From Clostridium_AM sp964554365 (GTDB lineage Bacteria > Bacillota > Clostridia > Clostridiales > Clostridiaceae), in assembly GCA_964554365.1 (NCBI GenBank), contig CAZKOJ010000156.1, positions 1 through 10,011 on the forward strand: a DNA stretch of 10,011 nt, in the 5' to 3' direction. Shown piece by piece: positions 1 to 7,142 of this stretch (positions within the stretch are counted from its first letter, which is position 1; every line of letters begins with the position of its first letter). The position numbers and the translations under genes were made by a program. The notes under the pieces were generated by a model, which saw only the letters and a program-made list of their open reading frames with translations, ran no database searches and had not been told where the DNA came from.

Positions 1-54
1 ACCTGTGACCCTCTGCTTGTAAGGCAGATGCTCTCCCAGCTGAGCTATGCGCCC
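1..54 (-). tRNA. tRNA-Val (anticodon TAC), 3' end outside window
   Basis: Read on the minus strand from 54 the sequence folds as the first two thirds of a tRNA. The 5' acceptor strand is GGGCGCA, then TA, a D arm GCTC...GAGC, and an anticodon arm TCTGC-CTTACAA-GCAGA. The seven-base loop places TAC at positions 34-36, which reads valine codons. The variable region GGGTC and the start of the T arm (ACAGG) follow, and the T loop and 3' acceptor strand lie beyond the left edge. A consensus promoter lies just upstream (82-110). Further tRNA genes may follow outside the window, which cannot be seen here. Confidence 0.93.
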
Positions 55-81
55 AAATACTATGTCCTTAAGACAATTAGT

Positions 82-110
82 ATTATATCGTTTAATTTAA
101 ATGTTGTCAA
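82..110 (-). promoter_or_regulatory. Consensus sigma-A promoter for the tRNA-Val gene
   Basis: On the minus strand a perfect -35 TTGACA (105-110) is separated by exactly 17 bases from a perfect -10 TATAAT (82-87). Transcription would start near 75, about 20 bases before the mature tRNA 5' end at 54. A full consensus match fits the high expression expected of a stable RNA gene. Confidence 0.9.
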
Positions 111-200
111 CTTCTTTTTAATATTAATTTCAATAAGTAATATTAATGTATAAAATAAAATGTGATAAAATATATAATTTTCAACATCAATTTCTTAAAA

Positions 201-1082
201 TTATTTTGCTGATTTTATAAGTTCTCCTATTTCCTTTTGATTAAATATGTATGCTTTATTGCAAAAATGGCATTTAAGCTCTTCATTTTTACCTTCATCA
301 TATATTTCCTGTAAATCTTTTAGCCCAATACTTATCAATGCTTTTTCAACCCTTTCTCTTGAACAATCACATTTATAAACCGGAACATAACTATCTAATA
401 TCTTCAAATCCATACCTTCAAAAATATAATTAAGAATTTCCTCTATATTCATTCCTTTACTTATCATTTCAGTTATAGAAGGTATCTCCTGAAGTCTATA
501 GGTTACTAAATCTCCTGCAAGTTCATCCGCTCCTGGCATCATTTGTATTATAAATCCTCCAGATGCTTTTACACTTAAATCAGTATCTACAAGTACCCCT
601 ACTCCAACTGCAGATGGAGTTTGTTCTGAAACAGTAAAGTAATAAGCTAAATCTTCTCCTATTTCACCTGTCTGAATTGGCACTTGACCAACATAAGGTT
701 CCCTTAGTCCCATGTCTCTTATAATAATTAAGTTTCCATTTTTACCTATAGCTCCACCTACATCCAACTTTCCTTTAATATTAGCTGGTAAATCCACTGA
801 AGGATTTCCAATATACCCTTTTACACTAGCATCAGCATAAGAGGTGACAACTACACCTTTAGCTTCACCACCACCTGACATCTGAAGAGTTAAACTATCA
901 TTTTTGGATTTCAGCATAGCTCCCATAAGGCTTCCCGCTGTAAGCATTCTTCCAAGTGCTGCTGCTGCAGTTGGCGCACATTGATGTATACTTACTCCTT
1001 CATTTACAAGCTCTGTAGTAATGGCAGCTATTATTCTTATATCGCCATTACTAGCTGTTGCTCTGATTAATTTATCTTTCAT
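201..1082 (-). CDS. hslO: Hsp33 redox-regulated molecular chaperone
   Basis: Hsp33 is a cytoplasmic holdase chaperone. In the family it is inactive when reduced, with zinc bound by four cysteines; oxidative unfolding stress forms disulfides, releases zinc and switches on client binding. This 293-residue protein has the usual family length. The N-terminal domain (about 1-230) includes the conserved stretch around residues 36-55 (PTAAAALGRMLTAG). The C-terminal zinc switch is complete: C238-x-C240, then C271-x2-C274. The start is ATG at 1082, preceded by AGGAGGA at 1091-1097. It lies 22 bases downstream of the methyltransferase gene on the same strand, so the two are probably co-transcribed from the promoter at 1899-1927. 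No clear intrinsic terminator is visible between its stop codon and the tRNA promoter. The identification is firm. Confidence 0.97.
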   Translation of the reverse strand: MKDKLIRATASNGDIRIIAAITTELVNEGVSIHQCAPTAAAALGRMLTAGSLMGAMLKSKNDSLTLQMSGGGEAKGVVVTSYADASVKGYIGNPSVDLPANIKGKLDVGGAIGKNGNLIIIRDMGLREPYVGQVPIQTGEIGEDLAYYFTVSEQTPSAVGVGVLVDTDLSVKASGGFIIQMMPGADELAGDLVTYRLQEIPSITEMISKGMNIEEILNYIFEGMDLKILDSYVPVYKCDCSRERVEKALISIGLKDLQEIYDEGKNEELKCHFCNKAYIFNQKEIGELIKSAK

Positions 1083-1104
1083 AATTAAAATCCTCCTGTA
1101 CTTT

Positions 1105-1851
1105 TTAACTTTTACGCTTCTTTACTACGTAAGTTATTCTTTCTGTTGTATCTTCTATAATTTTTTCTTCATAGTTATCCATAACTTTTACAATTTCAAG
1201 ATTAGATTTATTTAAAAGATCACAAATTTTTTCATGCTTATAAGCTTTTTCCCTATGTTCTTCATCAAATCTTTTATATACCTCACCGTTCTTCACAAAA
1301 AATGTAAGGTACATGTCCACAATATCATTTTCTAAAGAATTTTCCCATATATAAGTCACATCTTCATCATCATAATTATAGAGATTATTCCCAAGTATTT
1401 CGGTAAGTTTATAATAAGAATTTATATCAAATATAAATATTCCATTCTCTTTTAGATGATTGTAGACTCTTTGAAAATATTTTATTAAACTTTGTTCTTT
1501 TAATATATAATTTGTAGAGTCGAGGCAGCAAGTTATAAGGTCAAATTTTCTATTTAAGTTTAGTTCAATTATATCCTGACAAATGAATTTAACCTTCATG
1601 CCTTTATTCCTTATTTTTGTCTCTGCTTCTGTAAGCATATCATAAGACAAATCTACAGCCCAGGAATAGGTAAATTGTGATGCTATGAGCTCAGTTATAT
1701 TTCCTGTGCCACATCCAAGATCTAAGTAGTCTTTTTTTTCCACTTTTAATCCGTTACATACTTCTTCTATAGTTTGTACCCAACTTTTATAATCTATGTC
1801 TTTGTTTACAAGTTCATCATAAATATTTGCGAATTTTTTATAACAATTCAT
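1105..1851 (-). CDS. Class I SAM-dependent methyltransferase, substrate unknown
   Basis: This 248-residue soluble protein carries the motifs of a Rossmann-fold S-adenosylmethionine methyltransferase. Motif I is YLDLGCGTGNITELIA at about residues 42-57, the acidic residue after strand 2 is D67 in AVDLSYDML, a motif III-like D93 follows in CQDI, and FDLITCCLDSTNYI (103-116) gives the post-motif strand. The family resembles the small YqeM-like methyltransferases of Firmicutes, whose substrates are mostly undefined, so the substrate (small molecule, RNA or protein) cannot be inferred. The ATG at 1851 follows a modest GAGAGGAA ribosome site. A sigma-A promoter lies about 50-75 bases upstream (1899-1927). 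The gene runs directly into hslO with a 22-base gap that contains the hslO ribosome site, which suggests a two-gene transcript. Confidence 0.88.
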   Translation of the reverse strand: MNCYKKFANIYDELVNKDIDYKSWVQTIEEVCNGLKVEKKDYLDLGCGTGNITELIASQFTYSWAVDLSYDMLTEAETKIRNKGMKVKFICQDIIELNLNRKFDLITCCLDSTNYILKEQSLIKYFQRVYNHLKENGIFIFDINSYYKLTEILGNNLYNYDDEDVTYIWENSLENDIVDMYLTFFVKNGEVYKRFDEEHREKAYKHEKICDLLNKSNLEIVKVMDNYEEKIIEDTTERITYVVKKRKS

Positions 1852-1898
1852 GTTTAATTCCTCTCGAGATAAAATAATACTTATTATATTACCAATTA

Positions 1899-1927
1899 AT
1901 ATTATATATTTTTAGTTTATAAGTCAA
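1899..1927 (-). promoter_or_regulatory. Sigma-A promoter for methyltransferase-hslO unit
   Basis: On the minus strand TTGACT (1922-1927) is followed after 17 bases by TAATAT (1899-1904). The start point would fall near 1892, giving a leader of about 40 bases before the ATG at 1851. An overlapping TATAAT with 15-base spacing is also present. It lies downstream of the spore-protein stop codon, so the two-gene unit need not be read from the spore gene. Confidence 0.72.
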
Positions 1928-1955
1928 TATTGTATCTCTTATAAAAGCTTTATAT

Positions 1956-2207
1956 CTAATTATTTTTCAAAATCACATCATTTTTAGGTATATTTAGTTG
2001 TTTTTTTCTCTTAGTCATTATACCCCCTATCCTTCCCGTTTCCTCGGAAGTAAGTCCACTCCACCCACATTCATCAACCTTTAGACTTAATCCTAGTTCC
2101 TCTGCTATTTCATATTTCATTTTTTCTCTAAGCTTTTCTGCTTCATTTAATTCCCTATTAGATTTAAGTTTTGCTTTTATTACTTTCTTCAACGGAGTAT
2201 TTCCCAT
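1956..2207 (-). CDS. Small acid-soluble spore protein, alpha/beta type (divergent)
   Basis: Alpha/beta SASPs coat DNA in the dormant spore, protect it from UV and heat, and are degraded by the germination protease GPR. This 83-residue protein has the two diagnostic blocks. The first is KYEIAEELGL at 31-40, where GPR is expected to cut after E33. The second is GWSGLTSEETGRIGG at 48-62, followed by MTKR. It differs from major SASPs, which are usually about 60-75 residues: it has a roughly 30-residue basic, charged N-terminal extension, a cysteine at C47, and a short unrelated tail. It looks like one of the minor clostridial paralogues. The ATG at 2207 follows AAGGGTGG with suitable spacing. Forespore (sigma-G) expression is expected for the family; TGTATA at 2261-2266 is a possible -35, but I see no convincing matching -10. 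Confidence 0.85.
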   Translation of the reverse strand: MGNTPLKKVIKAKLKSNRELNEAEKLREKMKYEIAEELGLSLKVDECGWSGLTSEETGRIGGIMTKRKKQLNIPKNDVILKNN

Positions 2208-2291
2208 ACTATTCCACCCTTTCTTTTTATAATATTATTTTTTACCCGAAAGGGATTATTTATACACAAAAATCGGAGTCAAAAATCCTTT

Positions 2292-3992
2292 CTATCTTCC
2301 TTGTGTATATGCATATTTTATTTCGTAAGGAGCTCCAAGCAAAGTAAATATTATGTTTTTAGCATATTTATGTTTATATATTTCTCTGCTTCTGTATACA
2401 GTTGGTGATATCACCACATCTTGTAACAATAATATATTTTCAGCTTGTTTAAATGCATTGAATCTGTTTTCATTTTTATCCTCACCATAATTTGATGCCT
2501 CTATAATCAACCTATCAAATTTATTGTTAGACCAATTTGTAGAAATTATACTTGAATCTGTAGTCCATAAATAAAATTCTGACATAGGATCATTATAATC
2601 TGCAAACCATGTCATAGAACCTACTTGATAATCTCCTAATCCTATCTTTTTATTAAAGTTATCCCAATCTACATATTCTATTTTTATATTTAATCCTAAG
2701 TTTTTTTCATACATTTTTTGAAAAAATTCTGCTATATCTTTTTGCTTTGTGTCTATACCAGGTTGTATATATCTTACTGTGATTTTCGAAGGATCAGTAT
2801 CCATCCCCAGTTCTTTCAATCCTAGCTCTAAAAGTTTTCGTGGATTTTGATTATCTTCTTTTAATTTTTTTATTGGTTCAAAATTTGATTTCTGTCTAAA
2901 TTCGTCTTTTCCTATTTGAAGTGAAGGTGGTACAAAAGCATACGCTGGAACATATAGACCTTTCCATAATGTTTTAGAAACATCTTCCCTATCTATAGCT
3001 AACGAAAACGCTTTTCTTATATTTAAATTTTTAAATAATTTATCCTTTTGATTAAAAAATTCAAAATCAGTAGTCAATTCTGGTCTTTTTATCACTTCAA
3101 ATTTTTCTGTTTTATTTAATTTATCCTGCCATTTTAAATTTGTGACTTTTGCTGCATCTATAGATCCGTTAGACAATTCTGTCATAATGGTGTTATTTTC
3201 TTTTAAAATTTTAAAGCTAGCTTTTTCAAGTTTTACAGTTTTGTTATCCCAATATTTTTCATTCTTATATAAGTCAACTCTATTATTGTGAATCCATTGT
3301 TTTATAGCAAATGGTCCTGAAAATACCATTTTGTCCATTTCAGTTCCATACTTATCTTTATATTTTTCAACTATATCCTTTCTTTGTGGCTGCATTGCTA
3401 CAAAACTTGTTATATTAACAAAATAAGCACAAGGATATTCTAAATTTATTTCTAAAGTTTTATCATCTACAGCCTTTATACCTACTACTTCAGAAGATAT
3501 ACTTCCATTTTCATTTATTTTAATATCGTTATATTTTTTTGCATCTTTTATAGGATATAATAAAAAGGCATTAGGTGATTGAACTTTTGGGTCTAAAGTT
3601 CTTTTTACACCATATTCGTAATCTTTTGCAGTAACTGCTTTACCGTCAGACCACTCATTGTCTCTTAAGTGAAAAGTCCATTTAAGCTTATCCTGTGATA
3701 CCTCCCAATTTTTTGCTCCTGCCGGCTTTACTACTTCTTTATCATTGGAGTCCTTTTCTATTCTTGTGAGAGCCTCATTTATTTCTAGTAATATTTGGAG
3801 CGAACTATAATCTCTAGCCTTGGATTGATCTAATATTTTTGGTTCTCCATCTAAATTTAAAGTTAAATATTGATTTTTATCAATTTCACTTTTAACATTT
3901 TCATGTTTTTTTTGTTTTTCACAACCTATGAAAATCATATTTAATATTAAAATTAAAATAATAGGTATACATGCTAATTTTTTATTATTCAA
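2292..3992 (-). CDS. Oligopeptide-binding lipoprotein, OppA/SBP family 5
   Basis: This 566-residue protein is the extracellular substrate-binding component of a peptide ABC importer. Residues 1-23 form a lipoprotein signal peptide (basic start, hydrophobic core IPIILILILNMIF) ending in a lipobox-like FIGC with C24 as the lipidated cysteine. The family signature lies at about 104-135, including NEWSDGKAVTAKDYEYGVKR. Other matches are the FSGPF...W segment near 225-235 and the C-terminal WFADYNDP block. The length is normal for OppA. The start is TTG at 3992, supported by AGGAGGTA at 4001-4008. The first in-frame ATG codon is M19, inside the signal peptide, so it would destroy secretion. No permease or ATPase gene is adjacent, so it is an orphan here and must use a transporter encoded elsewhere. 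The true ligand (peptide, signal or other) is unknown. Confidence 0.93.
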   Translation of the reverse strand: MNNKKLACIPIILILILNMIFIGCEKQKKHENVKSEIDKNQYLTLNLDGEPKILDQSKARDYSSLQILLEINEALTRIEKDSNDKEVVKPAGAKNWEVSQDKLKWTFHLRDNEWSDGKAVTAKDYEYGVKRTLDPKVQSPNAFLLYPIKDAKKYNDIKINENGSISSEVVGIKAVDDKTLEINLEYPCAYFVNITSFVAMQPQRKDIVEKYKDKYGTEMDKMVFSGPFAIKQWIHNNRVDLYKNEKYWDNKTVKLEKASFKILKENNTIMTELSNGSIDAAKVTNLKWQDKLNKTEKFEVIKRPELTTDFEFFNQKDKLFKNLNIRKAFSLAIDREDVSKTLWKGLYVPAYAFVPPSLQIGKDEFRQKSNFEPIKKLKEDNQNPRKLLELGLKELGMDTDPSKITVRYIQPGIDTKQKDIAEFFQKMYEKNLGLNIKIEYVDWDNFNKKIGLGDYQVGSMTWFADYNDPMSEFYLWTTDSSIISTNWSNNKFDRLIIEASNYGEDKNENRFNAFKQAENILLLQDVVISPTVYRSREIYKHKYAKNIIFTLLGAPYEIKYAYTQGR

Positions 3993-4000
3993 AATAAAGG

Positions 4001-4008
4001 TACCTCCT
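4001..4008 (-). promoter_or_regulatory. Ribosome binding site fixing a TTG start (OppA-like gene)
   Basis: AGGAGGTA on the minus strand is a near-perfect Shine-Dalgarno sequence, about 8-10 bases before TTG at 3990-3992. It decides for the TTG, because the signal peptide begins there and no ATG or GTG is better placed. Confidence 0.85.
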
Positions 4009-4291
4009 TATTAATATATTTATTTTCAAGTAAATTATATACTATATTCTTATATTTTAATTTTATACCAATTTTTTTAATAAAACATAAAAAGTAATAA
4101 ATTTGTATTTTTTACTTTTATCATTCTATTTTTAAAATTTTTTGTGTAAAATATTTATGTAATCTAATATTATTTTCGTATATTAAAGCTGTACTGTAGT
4201 TATTAATTACCCTATTAATAAAAAAGGTATATATTTTTATTTAAAGCAGTTATATAATATTATAATAAAGAAGTTTTAGGAGGGGTTTAAT
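4009..4291. other. Divergent AT-rich intergenic region, oppA-like / asd
   Basis: This 283-base region separates two divergently transcribed genes and holds no convincing ORF. On the plus strand TTGTGT (4142-4147), 17 bases, TAATAT (4165-4170) is the best-spaced candidate promoter for asd and would leave a leader of about 115 bases. TATAAT also occurs at 4253-4258 and 4261-4266, without a good -35. On the minus strand a TGG-TATAAA extended -10 (about 4062-4070) could serve the lipoprotein gene. A dyad TATTAAT-TACCCT-ATTAATA lies at 4201-4220 and could be a protein-binding site or a coincidence of AT richness. I see no lysine riboswitch or T-box core. The asd ribosome site AGGAGGGG is at 4278-4285. 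Confidence 0.5.
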
Positions 4292-5287
4292 ATGAACTAT
4301 AATGTAGCAGTAGTTGGATGTACAGGAATGGTTGGAAGAAAATTTATAGAAGTATTAGCTGAAAGGAATTTTCCAGTAGATAAAATTTATTTTTATGCAT
4401 CTGCAAAATCTGCTGGTAAAGTATTAAAATTTAAAGGTAAAGATTTTTGTGTTGAAGAATTAAAAGAAGATAATATAAAAAATAAAAAAATAAATTTTGC
4501 TTTATTTTCTGCTGGTGGAAGTGTAAGTAAAGAATTTGCACCTATTTTTGCAAGATATGGAGCTACTGTTATAGATAATAGTAGTACTTGGAGAATGGAT
4601 CATGAAGTACCTCTAGTGGTGCCTGAGGTAAACCCTGAGGATATTAAATGGAATAAAGGAATAATAGCTAATCCTAATTGTTCTACAATACAAGCAATTG
4701 TAGCTCTAAAACCTTTACATGATAAATATGGTATTAAAAGAATAGTGTACTCTACATATCAAGCTGTATCTGGTGCAGGCTTGCAGGGTCACAATGACTT
4801 ATTAGAGGGTTATAAGGGTGTTGCGCCTAAGAAATTTCCTTATGCAATAGCAGGTAATGTTTTACCTCATATAGATGTTTTTTTAGAAAATGGATATACA
4901 AAAGAAGAAATGAAAATGATAGATGAAACAAAAAAAATATTACATGATGACGATTTAAAAATAACAGCTACTACAGTAAGAGTTCCTGTAGTATACGGTC
5001 ATAGCGAAAGCATAAATGTAGAATTAAATAATAAATTTGATATTAAAGATATATTTGAGTTATATAAAACTGCTAAAGGCGTTATATTAAAAGATGATGT
5101 AGACAACCTTGTTTATCCAATGCCTATAGATGCTGCCGGCCATGATGAGGTTTATGTTGGAAGATTAAGAAGAGATTTTAGCTTAGATAACGGTTTAAAT
5201 CTATGGGTTGTAGCAGATAATATACGAAAAGGTGCTGCGTCTAACGCAATACAGATTGCTGAATATATTATAAGTCAAAATAAATAA
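4292..5287 (+). CDS. asd: Aspartate-semialdehyde dehydrogenase
   Basis: The enzyme reduces L-aspartyl-4-phosphate to L-aspartate-4-semialdehyde with NADPH, at the branch point for lysine/diaminopimelate, threonine and methionine. The 331-residue protein has the family's normal length. An N-terminal nucleotide-binding motif GCTGMVG lies at 9-15. The catalytic cysteine is C130 in ANPNCSTIQ, with YQAVSGAG (156-163) following. The catalytic histidine is H237 in RVPVVYGHSESI. The ATG at 4292 is preceded at 6 bases by AGGAGGGG. It is the first gene of a plus-strand cluster: dapA follows after 48 bases, so the two are probably co-transcribed. All key residues are present and nothing suggests damage. 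Confidence 0.97.
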   Translation: MNYNVAVVGCTGMVGRKFIEVLAERNFPVDKIYFYASAKSAGKVLKFKGKDFCVEELKEDNIKNKKINFALFSAGGSVSKEFAPIFARYGATVIDNSSTWRMDHEVPLVVPEVNPEDIKWNKGIIANPNCSTIQAIVALKPLHDKYGIKRIVYSTYQAVSGAGLQGHNDLLEGYKGVAPKKFPYAIAGNVLPHIDVFLENGYTKEEMKMIDETKKILHDDDLKITATTVRVPVVYGHSESINVELNNKFDIKDIFELYKTAKGVILKDDVDNLVYPMPIDAAGHDEVYVGRLRRDFSLDNGLNLWVVADNIRKGAASNAIQIAEYIISQNK

Positions 5288-5335
5288 TTTTATTATAAAT
5301 TGTTTATAAATAAATATTAAGGATGAGGTGTTTGT

Positions 5336-6217
5336 ATGAGTTTATTCAAAGGTTCAGGTGTTGCTATTGTTACCCCATTTAAAGATGGTGGAGTAAACTT
5401 CAAAAAACTGGAAGAATTGCTAGAATGGCACATCAAATCAGGTACAGATGCTGTAATAGTTTGTGGAACCACTGGTGAAGCTTCTACTATGTCTGAACAG
5501 GAAAGAAAAGAAACAATTAAATTTACAGTAGATATAGTTAAAAAGAGAATACCAGTAATAGCTGGTACAGGAACAAATAATACTGCTGCATCTATAAATA
5601 TGAGTAAATGGGCAGAAAGCATAGGAGTTGATGGACTTTTAGTAATAACTCCTTACTATAACAAAACTACACAAAAAGGTCTTGTTGAGCATTTTAAAGC
5701 CATAGCTACTAGTGTTAAACTTCCTATAGTTGTTTATAATGTTCCTGGGCGAACCGGACTAAACATACTTCCAAAAACATTAAAGCAATTATGTCAATTT
5801 AACAATATAATAGCTGTTAAAGAAGCTAGCGGCAATATAAGCCAGATAGCTGAAATAAAGGCTGTATGTGGTGATAGACTTGATTTATATTCTGGAAATG
5901 ACGATCAAATAATTCCTATCCTATCCTTAGGAGGAATAGGCGTTATCTCTGTGCTTGCAAATATAATTCCTAAAGACGTTCATAACATGTGTGAATTATT
6001 TTTAGATGGTAAAGTAAAGGAAGCTTTAAAAATACAGTTAGATTCCTTAGCTTTAACAAATTCATTGTTTATAGAAACAAATCCAATACCTGTAAAAACT
6101 GCTATGAATGTTTTGGGCATGGATGCTGGAGATTTAAGACTTCCGCTTTGTGATATGGTGGATGCAAATCTTGAAGTATTAAAGAATGAAATAAAAAATT
6201 ACGGTCTTTTAAAATAA
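5336..6217 (+). CDS. dapA: 4-hydroxy-tetrahydrodipicolinate synthase
   Basis: DapA condenses pyruvate with aspartate semialdehyde, the first committed step to diaminopimelate and lysine. The 293-residue TIM-barrel protein has the standard length. The Schiff-base lysine is K162 in VKEASG. The proton-relay residues are T45 (in CGTTGE), Y108 and Y134 (in VVYNVPGRTG). The substrate-binding arginine is R139. These correspond to the well-known E. coli residues shifted by one. The ATG at 5336 follows AGGATGAGGTG (5320-5330). It lies 48 bases after asd and 103 bases before dapB. Its product feeds DapB directly. In spore formers the same pathway can supply dipicolinic acid, though no dipicolinate synthase gene is in this window. 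Confidence 0.98.
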   Translation: MSLFKGSGVAIVTPFKDGGVNFKKLEELLEWHIKSGTDAVIVCGTTGEASTMSEQERKETIKFTVDIVKKRIPVIAGTGTNNTAASINMSKWAESIGVDGLLVITPYYNKTTQKGLVEHFKAIATSVKLPIVVYNVPGRTGLNILPKTLKQLCQFNNIIAVKEASGNISQIAEIKAVCGDRLDLYSGNDDQIIPILSLGGIGVISVLANIIPKDVHNMCELFLDGKVKEALKIQLDSLALTNSLFIETNPIPVKTAMNVLGMDAGDLRLPLCDMVDANLEVLKNEIKNYGLLK

Positions 6218-6235
6218 ATTAAAAATATCAAATTT

Positions 6236-6303
6236 AAATTGAGAATTAGTCATTGGGAATTTAATAAAATCAACATTTATTCTCAATTACCAATTCTCAA
6301 TTT
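6236..6303. repeat. Long imperfect inverted repeat between dapA and dapB
   Basis: Arms 6236-6260 and 6279-6303 (25 bases each, 18-base centre) pair with 22 Watson-Crick pairs, one G-U (6256/6283) and two mismatches (6248/6291, 6251/6288). The right arm contains TTCTCAATT twice (6280-6288 and 6294-6302, 14-base step). A T run (6301-6306) follows, directly ahead of the dapB ribosome site GGAGG (6309-6313). As RNA it would form a long, low-GC hairpin that could attenuate transcription, protect the asd-dapA message, or mark a processing site. It also resembles AATTGAGAATT-type intergenic repeats that I recall from clostridial genomes, so it may be a degenerate miniature mobile element. TTGAGA-N17-TAATAA (6239-6267) could give a weak promoter for dapB. 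Confidence 0.75.
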
Positions 6304-6320
6304 TTTATGGAGGTTTTTTC

Positions 6321-7067
6321 ATGGTTAAAATTATATTAAGTGGTTGTAATGGTAAGATGGGTAAAGTTATATCAGCAATAGCAGCTAACTCACCAGACTT
6401 AGATATAGTTGCCGGTATAGATAAAAATGCTGAGCATATTATCTATCCTGTATTTTCCAATATAAATCATTGCAATGTTCAGGCTGATGTCATTCTAGAT
6501 TTTTCAAGACCTGATGCTTTAGATGACCTTATAAAATATAGTAAAGAAAAAAATATTGCCGTAGTATTATGTACTACAGGTTATACAGAGGAACAAATTT
6601 TAAAAATAAATGAAACATCAAAAAAAATACCTTTATTTCGTTCAGCTAATATGTCTATTGGAGTTAATGTATTAAATAGCGTATTAAAAAATATAAGCGC
6701 ATTACTATATAATGACTTTGATATTGAAATAATAGAAAAACATCACAATCAAAAAGTTGATTCTCCTAGCGGCACTGCCATTCTTCTTGGGAATACCATA
6801 AAAGATGCCATATCTGAAGAAACTGTATTTGTTAATGGTAGAGAAGGTATCTCAAAAAGAACTCATAAAGAAATAGGAATCCATGCTGTAAGAGGTGGTT
6901 CTATAGTTGGTGAGCATGATGTTATATTTGCTGGTCAGGGTGAAACTATAGAAATAAAGCACACAGCACTATCTCGAGATGTATTTGCTGTAGGTGCTCT
7001 TAAAGCTTGTCAGTTTATGTGTGGAAAAGAAAAAGGATTATATTCTATGGATGATGTTATAAAATAG
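6321..7067 (+). CDS. dapB: 4-hydroxy-tetrahydrodipicolinate reductase
   Basis: DapB reduces the DapA product to tetrahydrodipicolinate with NAD(P)H. The 248-residue protein is of the shorter, Gram-positive size. The N-terminal dinucleotide-binding loop is SGCNGKMGKV (7-16). The family signature runs over about 136-153 and includes EKHHNQKVDSPSGTA, with catalytic H141/H142 and K145. RGGSIVGEHDV (191-201) is another conserved family block. The ATG at 6321 is 7 bases after GGAGG (6309-6313). The preceding 103-base gap carries the long inverted repeat, so dapB could be partly uncoupled from asd-dapA. A hairpin terminator lies 20 bases after the stop codon. Enzymes for the later steps (acyl transfer, deacylation, epimerase) are not in the window. 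Confidence 0.97.
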   Translation: MVKIILSGCNGKMGKVISAIAANSPDLDIVAGIDKNAEHIIYPVFSNINHCNVQADVILDFSRPDALDDLIKYSKEKNIAVVLCTTGYTEEQILKINETSKKIPLFRSANMSIGVNVLNSVLKNISALLYNDFDIEIIEKHHNQKVDSPSGTAILLGNTIKDAISEETVFVNGREGISKRTHKEIGIHAVRGGSIVGEHDVIFAGQGETIEIKHTALSRDVFAVGALKACQFMCGKEKGLYSMDDVIK

Positions 7068-7087
7068 AGTGCTTTCACTCACAAAAA

Positions 7088-7130
7088 AGAGGCAGTAAGT
7101 TACCCTTTACTAGTGTAACTTGCTGCCTTT
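7088..7130. terminator. Bidirectional intrinsic terminator, dapB / aminotransferase
   Basis: AGGCAGTAAGTTAC (7090-7103) pairs with GTAACTTGCTGCCT (7115-7128) with one U-G pair, and a further G-U and A-U pair extend the base. The loop is about 11 bases. On the minus strand it is followed by TCTTTTTTG, a good T tail for the aminotransferase gene, whose stop codon is 12 bases away. On the plus strand the tail is the looser TTTCTATTCTT behind dapB. Confidence 0.88.
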
Positions 7131-7142
7131 CTATTCTTATAT

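Noticed and set aside
1021..1215. Plus-strand 64-codon ORF with many hydrophobic residues
   Set aside because: It lies antisense across the hslO start and the methyltransferase end, has no ribosome site, and its hydrophobicity is what antisense AT-rich coding DNA gives.
1939..1953. Palindrome-like TATAAAAGCTTTATA downstream of the SASP gene
   Set aside because: No room for a loop and no T tail; expected by chance in such AT-rich DNA, and too weak to call a terminator or operator.
2245..2254. CCC-GAAA-GGG mini-hairpin between oppA-like and SASP genes
   Set aside because: A 3-base stem only, without a T run on the side needed to end the oppA-like transcript.
5317..5622. Minus-strand 101-codon ORF
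   Set aside because: It is antisense to the well-supported dapA gene, with no ribosome site or recognisable domain.
6307..6339. Short ATG-started frame overlapping the dapB start (10 codons)
   Set aside because: The ATG overlaps the dapB ribosome site itself and has none of its own; unlikely to be a leader peptide.
7067..7080. Small hairpin GAGTG-CTTT-CACTC after dapB
   Set aside because: Only 5 pairs and followed by an A run on the plus strand; the larger hairpin just downstream explains termination.
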